The notes: generated by a model from the letters alone, not told the origin. Counted from the stretch's first letter, positions 41,952 through 51,392 are shown. The stretch is 64,000 nucleotides of DNA from CAZGUH01 sp964529005 (GCA_964529005.1 CAZGUH010000017.1:1-64000); one strand, 5' to 3'. Made by a program: numbers and translations.

Positions 41952-43483
41952 TCGCCCGGTCGCGGCGGGCGTGGAACGCCGTCCGGCGCGCGCTCGCCTC
42001 CGTGCGCGTGCGCGTCGCCCTCGTAGCGGCGGGCGTGTTCGCGGTGACGCTGGTGATCGCGTCGGTCATGCTGCTGCGCGCCCTGGAGGCCGAGCTCGTC
42101 GGCGACATCCGGCGCGCCGACGAGATGGCGTTGCACGCCCGCGCGCTGAGCGTGGCCCGCGATGGCCTGGGAGACGCGGCCGGATCGACGGACGCGGTGC
42201 CCGTCGGCGCAGGCGGCCAGGTGGCCTACCGCATGGAGCGACCGGGGGGCGTCATCGTGGTGACGCTGCCCGGACCGGTCGCCGCCGGGACGAGCGAGAT
42301 CGTGGGGCCTCCGAGCGACGCGGTCGACACCGACGCGGTCTACACCGATGCCGTCGTCGGCGAGGACGAGATCGGCCGCCCGTTCACGCTCCCGATCGAT
42401 CGCCAATCCGCCGAGCTGCTCGGGATCGTCGCTCCGGGCGGGCCGTTCCTCGTCAGCACGTTGCACCTGCAAGGAGGTGTGTCGCTGGCCACGGCCTCGT
42501 CGCTGGCGGCGGTCGAGCACACGCTCGACACCACGCGAGCCGCACTGTGGGTCGCGGTGCCCGCGCTCGTATTGTTGGTGGCCGCGTTGGCGTGGCTCGT
42601 CGTCGGCCGCGCGCTGCGCCCCGTGCACGCGGTGACGTCGCGGGTCGCGGCCATCAGCTCGACGTCGTTGCACGAACGCGTGCCCGTGCCGGTCGTCGCC
42701 GACGAGGTGGGGGAGTTGGCGACGACGATGAACTCGATGCTCGACCGCCTGGAGACCTCGACGAAGGTCAACCGGCAGCTGGTCTCCGACGCGTCGCACG
42801 AGCTGCGCACGCCGATCGCCGTGATGCGCGCCGAGCTCGAAGTCGCACGGCTCGACCCGGACGCCGACTGGGACGCGGTGAGCACCGGGCTGCTCGGCGA
42901 GGTCGACCGTCTCCAATCGCTCGTCGACGACCTGCTGCTGATGGCGCAGATGGCTGAGCGCCCGCGCTCGATCGAGGACGTCGCGCTCGATCGCGTCGTG
43001 CACGATGCGGCGAGCCGCCGCCGTCGCGTCCCGGTGCGCGCCGTCGGCCTCGAGGACGTGGCGCCCGACGCGATGACGATCGACGCGCACGCCGCGGCCG
43101 TGCAGCGCGCGGTCGACCACGTCGTCGCGAACGCGGCCCGCCACGCCGCGAGCGCGGTGGAGGCGCGCGTCGTCGACGACGGGGCCGGAGGCGTGTCAGT
43201 CGTCGTCGACGACGATGGGCCGGGCATCCCCGTCGCAGATCGAGCGCGCGTGCTCGAGCGGTTCGTGCGCCTCGACGAGGCCCGCAGCCGTGACGCGGGC
43301 GGCTCGGGGCTCGGTCTCGCCGTCGCTGCCGAGGTGATGCGCGTGCACGGCGGGAGCATCGAGATCGGCACGTCCGCCTCTGGGGGCGCGAGGGTGGAAC
43401 TGCGCTTCCCGGCGCGAACGTCGTCACAGCCCCTGGGTACCGTGAGTGGCCATGACCGACGGGGGCGCCGCGCCCGGGACTGA
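41948..43483 (+). CDS. Sensor histidine kinase
   Basis: This is a 511-residue membrane kinase: first helix about residues 18-42, an extracytoplasmic domain (about 45-195) with repeated acidic residues (DAVDTDAVYTDAVVGEDE), second helix about 200-220 followed by a HAMP domain, HisKA with the phosphorylated His in SDASHELRTPIAVM near residue 284, and an HATPase domain with HVVANAARHA, DDDGPGIP and GGSGLGLAVAAEV. It pairs with the preceding response regulator. Its last 32 bp overlap the start of the SWIM zinc-finger gene in another frame. Confidence 0.94.
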   Translation: MIARSRRAWNAVRRALASVRVRVALVAAGVFAVTLVIASVMLLRALEAELVGDIRRADEMALHARALSVARDGLGDAAGSTDAVPVGAGGQVAYRMERPGGVIVVTLPGPVAAGTSEIVGPPSDAVDTDAVYTDAVVGEDEIGRPFTLPIDRQSAELLGIVAPGGPFLVSTLHLQGGVSLATASSLAAVEHTLDTTRAALWVAVPALVLLVAALAWLVVGRALRPVHAVTSRVAAISSTSLHERVPVPVVADEVGELATTMNSMLDRLETSTKVNRQLVSDASHELRTPIAVMRAELEVARLDPDADWDAVSTGLLGEVDRLQSLVDDLLLMAQMAERPRSIEDVALDRVVHDAASRRRRVPVRAVGLEDVAPDAMTIDAHAAAVQRAVDHVVANAARHAASAVEARVVDDGAGGVSVVVDDDGPGIPVADRARVLERFVRLDEARSRDAGGSGLGLAVAAEVMRVHGGSIEIGTSASGGARVELRFPARTSSQPLGTVSGHDRRGRRARD

Positions 43484-44858
43484 CGCCACATGGGTGGTGG
43501 AGCACGTGCTCGCCCTGGCGCGCACGCCCGCGCACGCCGCGGCCGCGGAAGCGACGGCGGTGGCGGCGCGCTGGTCGGGTCTCGGTGGCGACGACAGCGC
43601 CGTGTGGGGCCGCTGCCGTGGGAGCGGCGCCGAACCGTACGACGTCGCCGTCCACCACGCGCCGCAGCCCGGTGGAGAGGTCGCCGCCCGGTGCAGCTGT
43701 CCCGCTCGGGTGGCGCCGTGCAAGCACGCGCTGGCTCTGCTGTTGCTGTGGGTCCGCGGCGCGGCGCCGGCCGCGCCGACCCCCGCTGCCGTGCGCCGCT
43801 GGGTCGCGAGCCGTGTCGCCGCGGCGGCAGCGAGCGACGCATCGGTCGGGCAGGCGCCGCAGGCCGTGCCGGCGCCGGGTGGCGGGGGCGCTCCTCAGCA
43901 GGCCCGCGACCGGCGCCGCGACGACCGCCTCCAACGGGTGCACGCCGGCCTCACCGAGCTCGACCGGTGGATCGCCGACCGTCTGCGCACCGGTCTCTCC
44001 GATCCCGACCTCGCCCGCTACGGCACGTGGGATGCGCTCGCCGCGCGGCTCGTCGACGCGCAGGCGCAAGGTCTGGCGAACAGGGTGCGCCGGCTCGGTG
44101 GCACGGTCGGGGCGCGGCCCAACTGGCACGTCGACCTCCTGGCCGAGCTCGGGGTGTTGCACCTGCTGGCCCAGGCGGGCCGGCGCATCCCCGACCTGCC
44201 GCCCGATCTCGGCGACGGCGTCGCGGCCGCGGTGGGGTGGCAGGTGCGCCAGGCCGACGTGCTGGCCGGGGTGCCCGAAACCGACCGCTGGATCGTCGCC
44301 GGCCGCAGCGATGCCCGCGAGGACCGCATCGTCGTGCGGCGCACGTGGCTGTGGGGGGCGAGCACCGGCCGCTGGGCGATGACGTTGTCGTTCGCCGCGT
44401 ACGGTCAGCAGCTCGACGACCGCTTCACGCCGGGCGACGAGGTGCACGCCGACCTGCACCGCTATCCCGGGGCGGTCCGGTTGCGTGCGCTCGTCGGCCG
44501 CTTGCACGAGCCCGTCACGGCCGCGCACGGCCACCCTGTGGCGCACTCCGTCGCGGACGGCTGCGCAGCCGTGGGCCGGGCGATCGCCGCCGAACCGTGG
44601 ATCGAGCGATATCCGGTCACCCTCCGGGCCGAGATCGCATCCTCGGAGCGCGGCGGCGGGTGGTCGCTGGTCGACGGCGCCGGCAGCGTCCCGGTGGTCG
44701 CCGGCGCGCCCGGCATCGACGTCGCGCTGGCGTGCACGGCGTCGGGGCCGTGCGCGATGACGGTCGAGTGGACACCGCTCGGGTTCCTGCCCGTGGCCAT
44801 CCATCTGCCCGATCGCACCGTCGACATCGGTCCCGCCCACCTGGAGTCGGCGGCGTGA
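43452..44858 (+). CDS. SWIM zinc-finger protein of a MoxR-VWA cluster
   Basis: This 468-residue protein has one clear domain, a SWIM zinc finger with Cys81, Cys83, Cys90 and His92 (CSCPARVAPCKH). The rest (150-468) has no motif that I recognise; it is rich in Arg/Asp and Trp and probably forms a mixed alpha/beta scaffold. SWIM fingers bind DNA or protein. ATG 43452 lies inside the 3' end of the kinase gene, and TACCGT 8 nt upstream could give it a promoter of its own. It opens a five-gene run with GTGA overlaps to the next gene. The function is unknown. Confidence 0.82.
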   Translation: MTDGGAAPGTDATWVVEHVLALARTPAHAAAAEATAVAARWSGLGGDDSAVWGRCRGSGAEPYDVAVHHAPQPGGEVAARCSCPARVAPCKHALALLLLWVRGAAPAAPTPAAVRRWVASRVAAAAASDASVGQAPQAVPAPGGGGAPQQARDRRRDDRLQRVHAGLTELDRWIADRLRTGLSDPDLARYGTWDALAARLVDAQAQGLANRVRRLGGTVGARPNWHVDLLAELGVLHLLAQAGRRIPDLPPDLGDGVAAAVGWQVRQADVLAGVPETDRWIVAGRSDAREDRIVVRRTWLWGASTGRWAMTLSFAAYGQQLDDRFTPGDEVHADLHRYPGAVRLRALVGRLHEPVTAAHGHPVAHSVADGCAAVGRAIAAEPWIERYPVTLRAEIASSERGGGWSLVDGAGSVPVVAGAPGIDVALACTASGPCAMTVEWTPLGFLPVAIHLPDRTVDIGPAHLESAA

Positions 44859-45667
44859 GCGCGCTCGACACGCGCGCCTACTGGGACGACCTGGTCACCT
44901 GCGCGATGCTCGGCGCCGACCGCCGCGAACCGCCGCACGCTCCGCCCGGTCCGTTCGCCGACCTCGCGCTCGACGACCCCCGGCCGGCTCCCGCCGAGCG
45001 GTTGGCCCAGCAGATCGCTGCGGTCGCCGTCGCCCGCCGCGCCGGCATGCGGCCCGCCGCCGCGCCACGCCACGGGCGCGCGGGCCCGGAGATCGACGAA
45101 CGCCCCGCGACCCCGCCGATCGCCTCGCACCGCTGGCGGGCCGTGGTGGCGCGGTTCGCGGTGCTGGAGGACGAATGGCTGGTGGCGGTGCTGGCGTTCG
45201 GCTGGCGGTTGTCTCCCGAGTTGGCGCCGCCGTTGCTGCGTCGCCACCGCACGCACCCGGTCCGCGCCGCGCGCGTGCGCGCCGCATGCGGTCCGCTCGC
45301 CGCTTGGCTCGTCGAGCAGATGCCCGACCTCGCGCCGTCGGCCGCCGCGCGCGTGAGGGTGCCGGCCGAAGCGCTGACGACGCTGCCCGACCTGCCGATC
45401 CCGCCCGACCTTCTCGCGCTCACGCGCGGTGACGACGATGCGCCCGGCGCCGACGAGGTGGTCGCCGCCTTGTGCGAACCGGTGCGGCACGGCCGGGTGC
45501 CGGCCGCCCATCTGCGTGCCCTCGCCAACGTCGTCGCCCGCGTCCCTCGCTCCGTGCTGCCCGCCATCGCCGAGGCGCTCGAATCGCATCCCCTGGGCGA
45601 CATGGCCCGCATGCGCGCGGCCATGATCGCCGACCTCACCCCCCCGACCCCCGCGGAGGATCCGTGA
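44855..45667 (+). CDS. DUF5691 family protein
   Basis: This 270-residue, mostly helical protein resembles DUF5691. It contains a Trp-rich opening (TRAYWDDLVTCAMLGADRR), a centre reading VLEDEWLVAVLAFGWRLSPELAPPLLRR, and a C-terminal HEAT-like helical stretch (HLRALANVVARVPRSVLPAIAEAL). No catalytic motif is visible. It overlaps both neighbours by 4 bp (GTG starts), so it is made in step with the SWIM protein and the AAA+ ATPase and is presumably a subunit of their complex. Confidence 0.72.
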   Translation: MSALDTRAYWDDLVTCAMLGADRREPPHAPPGPFADLALDDPRPAPAERLAQQIAAVAVARRAGMRPAAAPRHGRAGPEIDERPATPPIASHRWRAVVARFAVLEDEWLVAVLAFGWRLSPELAPPLLRRHRTHPVRAARVRAACGPLAAWLVEQMPDLAPSAAARVRVPAEALTTLPDLPIPPDLLALTRGDDDAPGADEVVAALCEPVRHGRVPAAHLRALANVVARVPRSVLPAIAEALESHPLGDMARMRAAMIADLTPPTPAEDP

Positions 45668-46746
45668 CCCAGCCCACCGTGCTGCGGCCGCATGCCGAGA
45701 CCGAGTTCGCCGGCGAGCTCGCCGCCCTGGCGGCCGCCGACGAACGACCGCGCCCGCCCGGGTGGGCGATGTCGCCGTGGGCGGTCGTCACCTACCTGAT
45801 GGGCGGCACGCTGGCCGACGGCCACGTCGTCACGCCGAAGTACGTCGGCCAGCGCCGCCTGATCGAGATCGCCGTCGCCACGCTGGCGACCGACCGGGCG
45901 CTGTTGCTGCTCGGCGTGCCTGGCACGGCCAAGACGTGGGTCAGCGAGCACTTGGCGGCCGCGATCAGCGGCGACAGCACGCTGCTCGTGCAAGGCACGG
46001 CAGGCACCACCGAGGAGGCGTTGCGCTACGGCTGGAACTACGCCCGGCTGCTCGCCGACGGCCCGTCGGAGGCGGCGCTGGTGCCGAGCCCGGTGCTGCG
46101 GGCGATGCAGCGCGGGGCGATCGTGCGCGTCGAAGAGCTCACCCGCTTGGCGTCCGACGTGCAGGACGCGCTCGTCACCATCCTGTCGGAGAAGACCTTG
46201 CCGATCCCGGAGTTCGCCTCCGAGGTGCAAGCGGTGCAGGGCTTCAACCTGATCGCCACTGCGAACGATCGCGATCGCGGCGTCAACGAGCTGTCGAGCG
46301 CGCTGCGCCGCCGGTTCAACACCGTCGTGCTGCCGCTGCCCGCTACCGTCGAGGAGGAGGTCGCGATCGTCTCGCGGCGGGTCAACGAGCTCGGGGCCGC
46401 GCTGCGGCTGCCCGCGGTCGCGCCGGCGGACGAGATCCGCCGTGTCGTCACCGTGTTCCGCGAGCTGCGCAGCGGCGTCACGGCCGACGGCCGCACCGCG
46501 CTCAAGGCGCCGTCCGGGTCGCTCAGCACCGCCGAGGCGATCAGCGTGATCACCAGCGGCCTGGCGTTGTCGGCGCACTTCGGCGACGGGTCGGTCGGCC
46601 CGGCCGATGTCGCCGCCGGCATCCTCGGCGCGGTCGTGAAGGACCCGGTGCACGACGCGGTCGCGTGGCGCGAGTACCTCGAGGCCGTCGTGCGCGAGCG
46701 GCCCGGGTGGGGCGACTTCTACGACGCCTGCCGCGAGCTGGGTTGA
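45664..46746 (+). CDS. MoxR-type AAA+ ATPase
   Basis: This 360-residue AAA+ ATPase has Walker A GVPGTAKT at residues 84-91, a Walker B region AIVRVEELTRL in which the usual Asp-Glu reads Glu-Glu, sensor 1 NLIATANDRDRGVNELS, and the arginine-finger region SSALRRRFNTVVLPLP. MoxR ATPases usually act as chaperones with a VWA partner to insert metals or assemble complexes. GTG 45664 overlaps the DUF5691 stop. The VWA gene is two genes downstream, with DUF5682 between. Confidence 0.92.
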   Translation: MTQPTVLRPHAETEFAGELAALAAADERPRPPGWAMSPWAVVTYLMGGTLADGHVVTPKYVGQRRLIEIAVATLATDRALLLLGVPGTAKTWVSEHLAAAISGDSTLLVQGTAGTTEEALRYGWNYARLLADGPSEAALVPSPVLRAMQRGAIVRVEELTRLASDVQDALVTILSEKTLPIPEFASEVQAVQGFNLIATANDRDRGVNELSSALRRRFNTVVLPLPATVEEEVAIVSRRVNELGAALRLPAVAPADEIRRVVTVFRELRSGVTADGRTALKAPSGSLSTAEAISVITSGLALSAHFGDGSVGPADVAAGILGAVVKDPVHDAVAWREYLEAVVRERPGWGDFYDACRELG

Positions 46747-46753
46747 GCCGCCG

Positions 46754-48964
46754 ATGAGCGTGGCTCTGTTCGGCATCCGCCACCACGGCCCCGGCTCGGC
46801 GCGCGCCCTCGACGCCGCGCTCGCATCGCTCGCCCCCGACGTGGTGCTCGTCGAGCTGCCTCGCGACACCGAACCGGCGTTGCGGTGGATCGCCGACGAC
46901 GACCTCGTGCCGCCCGTCGCGCTGCTCGGCTACGCCGTGGCCGAGCCCGCTCGCTCGGTGTTCCTGCCCCTCGCGGGCTTCAGCCCCGAGTGGCGCGCGG
47001 CCCGGTACGCAGCCCGCCACGGCGTCCCTCTGCGGCCGATCGACCTGGCGGTGAAGCACATGCTCGCCGCCGGGCCGGACGAGTCGCTCACCGCCGATGC
47101 CGCGATGGTCGTCGACCCCATCGGCGCGCTCGCCGCGGCCGCCGGCGATCCCGACCCCGAGCGCTGGTGGGACGACGTGATCGAGCATCGCGGCGACGGC
47201 GAGCCGGCGTTCGCCGCCGTCGCCGACGCGATGAGCGCAGTGCGCGCCGGAGCTCCGCCGCCGAGCATCGGCGAGGTGCGCCGCGAGGCGACCATGCGCG
47301 CCGGGATCCGCGCCGCGATCGGCGACGGGTTCCGGCGGATCGCGGTCGTGTGCGGCGCCTGGCACGTACCGGCGCTCGACCTCGAGCATGCGCCGTCGGC
47401 AGCGGCGGACGCCGCGACCGTACGCGGCCTGCCCTCCGTCAAGGCAGCCGTCACCTGGGTGCCATGGACCGACGAGCGCTTGACGCGCACGTCCGGCTAT
47501 GGCGCCGGCGTGCTCAGCCCGGCGTGGTACGCGCACGTGGACGCGCACCCGGGGCCCGATCGCGTCAGCCGCTGGTTCGTCGACGCCGCACGGCTGCTGC
47601 GCGACCGGGGCATGGCGACGTCGCCCGATCACCTGATCGCCGGCGCTCGGATGGCGGACACGTTGGCGGCGCTGCGCGGGCGCCCGCGGCCCGGCCTCGC
47701 AGAGGTCCTCGATGCCGCGTCCGCCGTCCTGGGCGAAGGTGGTGAGGGGGCGCTGGCGCTCGTGCGGCGCTCGCTCGTCGTCGGCGAGGGCATCGGCCGC
47801 GTCCCTGAAGGGGCCCCGCTCGTGCCCCTCGCCCGCGATCTCGCCGCCGAGCAACGGCGCTGCCGCATGCGGCCCGTCAGCGGCGTCACCGACGTCGAGC
47901 TCGATCTGCGCACACCGCTCGGGCGCAACCGTTCGCAGCTGCTGCACCGCACGCGGGCGCTCGGCCTCGGGTGGGCCGAACTCACCGAAGGCCGCGGCTC
48001 GTCGGGCACGTTCCGCGAGTCGTGGCGCGTGGCGTGGTCGCCCGAGATCGAGATCCGCGTCATCGAGCTGTCGGTCCTGGGCAGCACCCTCGCCTCGTCG
48101 GCCGCGGCGCGCATCGGCGCCCGTGCGGCGGCCGCCACCACCCTCGCCGACATCGTCACCGCGCTCGACGACGCGCTGCTGTGCCACCTGCCCGAGGCGG
48201 TCGAACCGTGCGTGCACATGCTGTCCACGCGCTGCGCCACCGATCCCGACGTCGGCCACCTGATGGACGTGCTCGGTCCGCTCGGCGCCGCGACGCGCTA
48301 CGGCGACGTTCGGGCGACAGACGCGGCCTCGCTCTGCGCGGCGCTCGACGGCATCGTCGTGCGGGTGATCGCGGGGGTGGCGCCGGCGTGCGCCTCGTTG
48401 AACGACGAAGCCGCCGCGGCGATGGCCGAGCGGCTGGCGTCGACCCACGCAGCGCTGGCGCTCGTCGACCATCCGGCGCGCGCTACCGAATGGCCGCGGG
48501 TCCTCGGCGCGCTGGCCGATGGCCGCGGCATCCACGGGCTCGTGCAGGGAAGGGCGACACGGCTCGTGCACGACGCGGGGGCGTGGACGTCGGCGCGGGT
48601 CGCGGCCCGGCTGTCGCGGGCGCTGTCGGTCGGCACCCCGCCGGCGGTCGGGGCCGCCTTCGTCGAGGGGTTCCTCGCCGGCAGCGGCGCTGTGCTGATC
48701 CACGACACGGCGTTGCTCGCGGTGGTCGACGAATGGTTGTCGGCTTTGCCCGCGGACGGATTCGTCGCCGTGACGCCGTTGCTGCGGCGCACGTTCGGGG
48801 CGTTCGAGCCGGCCGAGCGACGGCTCATCGGCGAGCACGTCGCGCGCGGGCGGGCCACCCCGCCCGCCGAGCTGAGCTCCGATCTCGACCCCGAACGGAC
48901 GCTGGCCGGGCTGTCCACCGTGCGGCTGATGCTGGGGATCGACCGGGCAGGGGTGAACTGGTGA
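46754..48964 (+). CDS. DUF5682 family protein
   Basis: This 736-residue protein opens with VALFGIRHHGPGSARALDAAL and PDVVLVELPRD, which resembles the His-containing start of TraB/erythromycin-esterase-like folds (GxxH followed by an acidic strand). A later AVVCGAWHVPAL near residue 200 fits the second histidine of that fold, so a hydrolase-like site is possible (inference). The C-terminal half (from about 380) is helical with no recognised motif. It lies 7 bp after moxR and overlaps the VWA gene by 4 bp. The function is unknown. Confidence 0.78.
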   Translation: MSVALFGIRHHGPGSARALDAALASLAPDVVLVELPRDTEPALRWIADDDLVPPVALLGYAVAEPARSVFLPLAGFSPEWRAARYAARHGVPLRPIDLAVKHMLAAGPDESLTADAAMVVDPIGALAAAAGDPDPERWWDDVIEHRGDGEPAFAAVADAMSAVRAGAPPPSIGEVRREATMRAGIRAAIGDGFRRIAVVCGAWHVPALDLEHAPSAAADAATVRGLPSVKAAVTWVPWTDERLTRTSGYGAGVLSPAWYAHVDAHPGPDRVSRWFVDAARLLRDRGMATSPDHLIAGARMADTLAALRGRPRPGLAEVLDAASAVLGEGGEGALALVRRSLVVGEGIGRVPEGAPLVPLARDLAAEQRRCRMRPVSGVTDVELDLRTPLGRNRSQLLHRTRALGLGWAELTEGRGSSGTFRESWRVAWSPEIEIRVIELSVLGSTLASSAAARIGARAAAATTLADIVTALDDALLCHLPEAVEPCVHMLSTRCATDPDVGHLMDVLGPLGAATRYGDVRATDAASLCAALDGIVVRVIAGVAPACASLNDEAAAAMAERLASTHAALALVDHPARATEWPRVLGALADGRGIHGLVQGRATRLVHDAGAWTSARVAARLSRALSVGTPPAVGAAFVEGFLAGSGAVLIHDTALLAVVDEWLSALPADGFVAVTPLLRRTFGAFEPAERRLIGEHVARGRATPPAELSSDLDPERTLAGLSTVRLMLGIDRAGVNW

Positions 48965-50109
48965 GCTCCGACACCGAACGTCTGCGGCGGTGGCGGCTGG
49001 TGCTCGGCGGCGGCGACCCGGAGCACGGGGAGGGAACCGGCGTCGACCTGCACGGCGACGACGTGCGCATCGATGCCGCGCTCGCCGCGGTCTACGACAC
49101 CCGGCCGGCGCGCCGCGGCGGCAGCAGCCGGCGCGGCGGCCTCGCCTCGTCGTCGCCGTCGGTCGCCCGGTGGCTCGGCGACATCCGCCGCTACTTCCCC
49201 ACGAGCGTCGTCCAGGTGATGCAACGCGACGCGATCGAGCGCCTCGATCTGCGGCGTTTGCTGCTCGAGCCGGAGATGCTGCGCGAGGTCACCCCCGACC
49301 TGCGCCTCGTCACGTTGCTCGTCGAGCTCAACAAGCTGCTGCCCGACACCACGCGGGCGACGGCACGTCACGTCGTCGCGCAGGTGCTGACCGATCTCGA
49401 ACGGCGCCTCGGGGCGCGCACGCGCCAAGCGGTTCATGGCGCTCTCGCACGCAGCGACCGCACCCACCGCCCGCGCCCCAACGACATCGACTGGCCGCAC
49501 ACGATCCGCGCCAACCTGCGCCACTGGATCCCCGAGCACCAGACCGTGGTGCCCGAGCGCCTGGTCGGCTTCGGCCACCGGCGCCAGAGCTTGGCGCGCG
49601 ACGTCATCGTCGCCGTCGACCAGAGCGGGTCGATGGCCGACAGCGTCGTGTACGCGGCGTTGTTCGCCGCCGTGCTGGCGTCGATGCCGGCGCTGCGCAC
49701 GTCGCTCGTCGCCTTCGACACCTCGGTCGCCGACCTCACACCCTTGCTGCACGATCCCGTCGACGTGCTGTTCGGCGTGCAGCTCGGCGGCGGCACCGAC
49801 ATCGGTCAGGCGATGCGCTACTGCCGGTCGCTGGTCACCCGTCCGGCGCAGACGGTGATCGTGGTGGTGACCGACCTCTTCGAAGGCGCCAGCGTCGAGG
49901 TCCTGCGCGAGCAGATGGCCGCCGCGGCGCGCTCGGGCATGACGGTCGTCGTGCTGCTGGCGCTGAGCGACGAGGGAGCTCCGATGTACGACCACGACAA
50001 CGCCGCGGCGCTCGCGGCGATGGGCATCGCGTGCCTCGCGTGCACGCCCGACCGCTTCCCCGACGTCCTCGCCGCGGCGCTCGAAGGACGGCCGATCCCC
50101 ACGGTCTGA
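48961..50109 (+). CDS. VWA domain protein (CoxE-like), MoxR partner
   Basis: This 382-residue protein has a helical N-terminal half (about 1-205) and a C-terminal von Willebrand A domain with the MIDAS metal site DQSGSMADS at 220-228, LGGGTDIGQAM near residue 278, and VVTDLFEGAS. The arrangement follows CoxE-type VWA partners of MoxR ATPases. The start is GTG 48961, overlapping the DUF5682 stop. It closes the five-gene cluster. Metal-dependent binding of a client by this domain and remodelling by the ATPase is the expected mechanism for the family, and the client is unknown. Confidence 0.9.
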   Translation: MSSDTERLRRWRLVLGGGDPEHGEGTGVDLHGDDVRIDAALAAVYDTRPARRGGSSRRGGLASSSPSVARWLGDIRRYFPTSVVQVMQRDAIERLDLRRLLLEPEMLREVTPDLRLVTLLVELNKLLPDTTRATARHVVAQVLTDLERRLGARTRQAVHGALARSDRTHRPRPNDIDWPHTIRANLRHWIPEHQTVVPERLVGFGHRRQSLARDVIVAVDQSGSMADSVVYAALFAAVLASMPALRTSLVAFDTSVADLTPLLHDPVDVLFGVQLGGGTDIGQAMRYCRSLVTRPAQTVIVVVTDLFEGASVEVLREQMAAAARSGMTVVVLLALSDEGAPMYDHDNAAALAAMGIACLACTPDRFPDVLAAALEGRPIPTV

Positions 50110-50147
50110 GGCGGTCCGCCGAGCTGCGTCCGGGTAACGTCGCCGGT

Positions 50148-50621
50148 ATGGGTCAGCCTGTCGCCGTGGTCGAAAAGCCGAGCCGCATCCCAGGTGTCGT
50201 CCGCTTCGAGGCCAACCGCAACCTCACCGGCATGGGACACGAGACGTTCCGCAGCGCGGGCGACGCGATCGGCCCGCGCCCGGCCGCCGAGCTCGCCCGG
50301 CGGCTGTTCGCCACGGGCAAGGTCGACGCCGTGCACGTGTACGGCAACGTGATCTCGGTCGACGTCGCCAAGGGGTACGCCCCCGACGGGTTGAGCGAAA
50401 CGGTGCGTGACCTGTACCAGTACTGGCGGCCGGGCATGACGCCTCCGGCGTTCGAGGATCTCGTCGCGCCGGAGGAGGCGGCCCCCGCCGCGGGCGCCGC
50501 CCCGAGCGGCGGTGACGGTGGCGACGCAGCGCTGTCGGAGGCGGCCAAGCGGGTGCCTGCCCACCTGCTCGAGCGCAGCCGCCTGGCGCGGGAGCGCTGG
50601 AAGGCGAAGCAGGCCGGGTAG
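50148..50621 (+). CDS. Nfu/NifU N-terminal-like domain protein
   Basis: This 157-residue protein has residues 12-75 resembling the Nfu-N domain: VVRFEANRNLTGMGHETFRS, then AAELARRLFATGKVDAVHVYGNVISV, the last matching the strand before the usual CxxC NifU domain. That CxxC domain is absent, so an iron-sulfur scaffold role cannot be assumed. The C-terminal half is Ala/Gly/Glu-rich and then basic (KRVPAHLLERSRLARERW). TAACGT 7 nt before ATG 50148 suggests a leaderless transcript independent of the MoxR cluster. Confidence 0.68.
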   Translation: MGQPVAVVEKPSRIPGVVRFEANRNLTGMGHETFRSAGDAIGPRPAAELARRLFATGKVDAVHVYGNVISVDVAKGYAPDGLSETVRDLYQYWRPGMTPPAFEDLVAPEEAAPAAGAAPSGGDGGDAALSEAAKRVPAHLLERSRLARERWKAKQAG

Positions 50622-50641
50622 ACAGCCGGTCGCCGTTCGCC

Positions 50642-50658
50642 CCGGTCGGCTCGACCGG
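50642..50658. terminator. Possible weak hairpin terminator
   Basis: CCGGTCG and CGACCGG flank a 3-nt loop 20 bp after the Nfu-N gene and 33 bp before the imuA' LexA box. There is no T-rich tract, so its role as a terminator is uncertain. Confidence 0.3.
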
Positions 50659-50690
50659 CGCGTCGCTGGCGCTCCCCGCCCTTCCGCTCC

Positions 50691-50702
50691 GAACATCCGT
50701 TC
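50691..50702 (+). promoter_or_regulatory. LexA (SOS) box of imuA'-imuB
   Basis: GAAC-ATCC-GTTC matches the actinobacterial SOS box. TACGCT at 50705-50710 follows 2 bp later and ends 7 nt before GTG 50718, so LexA would cover the promoter of a leaderless transcript. Confidence 0.88.
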
Positions 50703-50717
50703 GGTACGCTGGACGCC

Positions 50718-51392
50718 GTGTCCCCGCGCGTGTCCGCCCACCTCGACGTGGCTCCGTTGGCGATGGCTCGCGAACGCGTGCTTCCCGTGCTGCCGGCCCT
50801 GGAGCCGCTCTTCCCCGACGGCGGCATCACCCGTGGGCACTGCATCGGCTGCGGTGGCCCGGCTGCCATCTCGGCCGCCCTCGCTGTGGTCGCTCGGTCC
50901 ACGCGCCAGGGGCATTGGGCGGCCGTGGCGGGCATCGACGGCCTCGGCCTCCGCGCGGCGGACGAGGTCGGTGTCGCGCTCGAGCGGCTGGTGCTCGTCA
51001 CGGGCGCCGCGGCCCACGATCCTGCAGTCCTCGCAGCGCTGGCCGATGGTTTCGACGTGCTGGTGCTGGGTGGGGCCGATCGGGTCCGTGGCGCTCGCCG
51101 GCTCCAGGCGCGCGCACAGGCCCGCGGGGTCGTCACCGTCGTAGTCGGCGCGCCGGGCGGTTTCCATGTCGACGTCGACGTGCACGGCGAGGACATCGAA
51201 TGGGAGGGGCTCGGCCAGGGCTTCGGGCGGTTGACCCGCCGGCGGGTCACCCTCCGCGCCGGCGGCCGTCGTGTGCCGGGCGCCCGGTCGTGCTCGGTAT
51301 GGCTGCCCGGCCCGTGCGGCGACGTCGAGCTCGCCGAGCCGGTCGTCGAGCGGCCCGTGCACGGCCGTCCAGCGCTGGAGGAAGCGGTGTAG
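50718..51392 (+). CDS. imuA': ImuA' SOS mutagenesis protein (RecA-like)
   Basis: This 224-residue RecA-like protein is the first gene of the actinobacterial mutasome cassette. It keeps the general RecA fold pattern (FPDGGITRGHCIGCGGPAAISAAL, where the P-loop lacks the GKT, and LVLGGADRVRGARR) without an intact Walker A, as usual for ImuA'. In the known system ImuA' bridges ImuB and DnaE2 for error-prone lesion bypass. The start is GTG 50718, directly after a LexA box. imuB begins 2 bp after its stop. Confidence 0.85.
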   Translation: MSPRVSAHLDVAPLAMARERVLPVLPALEPLFPDGGITRGHCIGCGGPAAISAALAVVARSTRQGHWAAVAGIDGLGLRAADEVGVALERLVLVTGAAAHDPAVLAALADGFDVLVLGGADRVRGARRLQARAQARGVVTVVVGAPGGFHVDVDVHGEDIEWEGLGQGFGRLTRRRVTLRAGGRRVPGARSCSVWLPGPCGDVELAEPVVERPVHGRPALEEAV

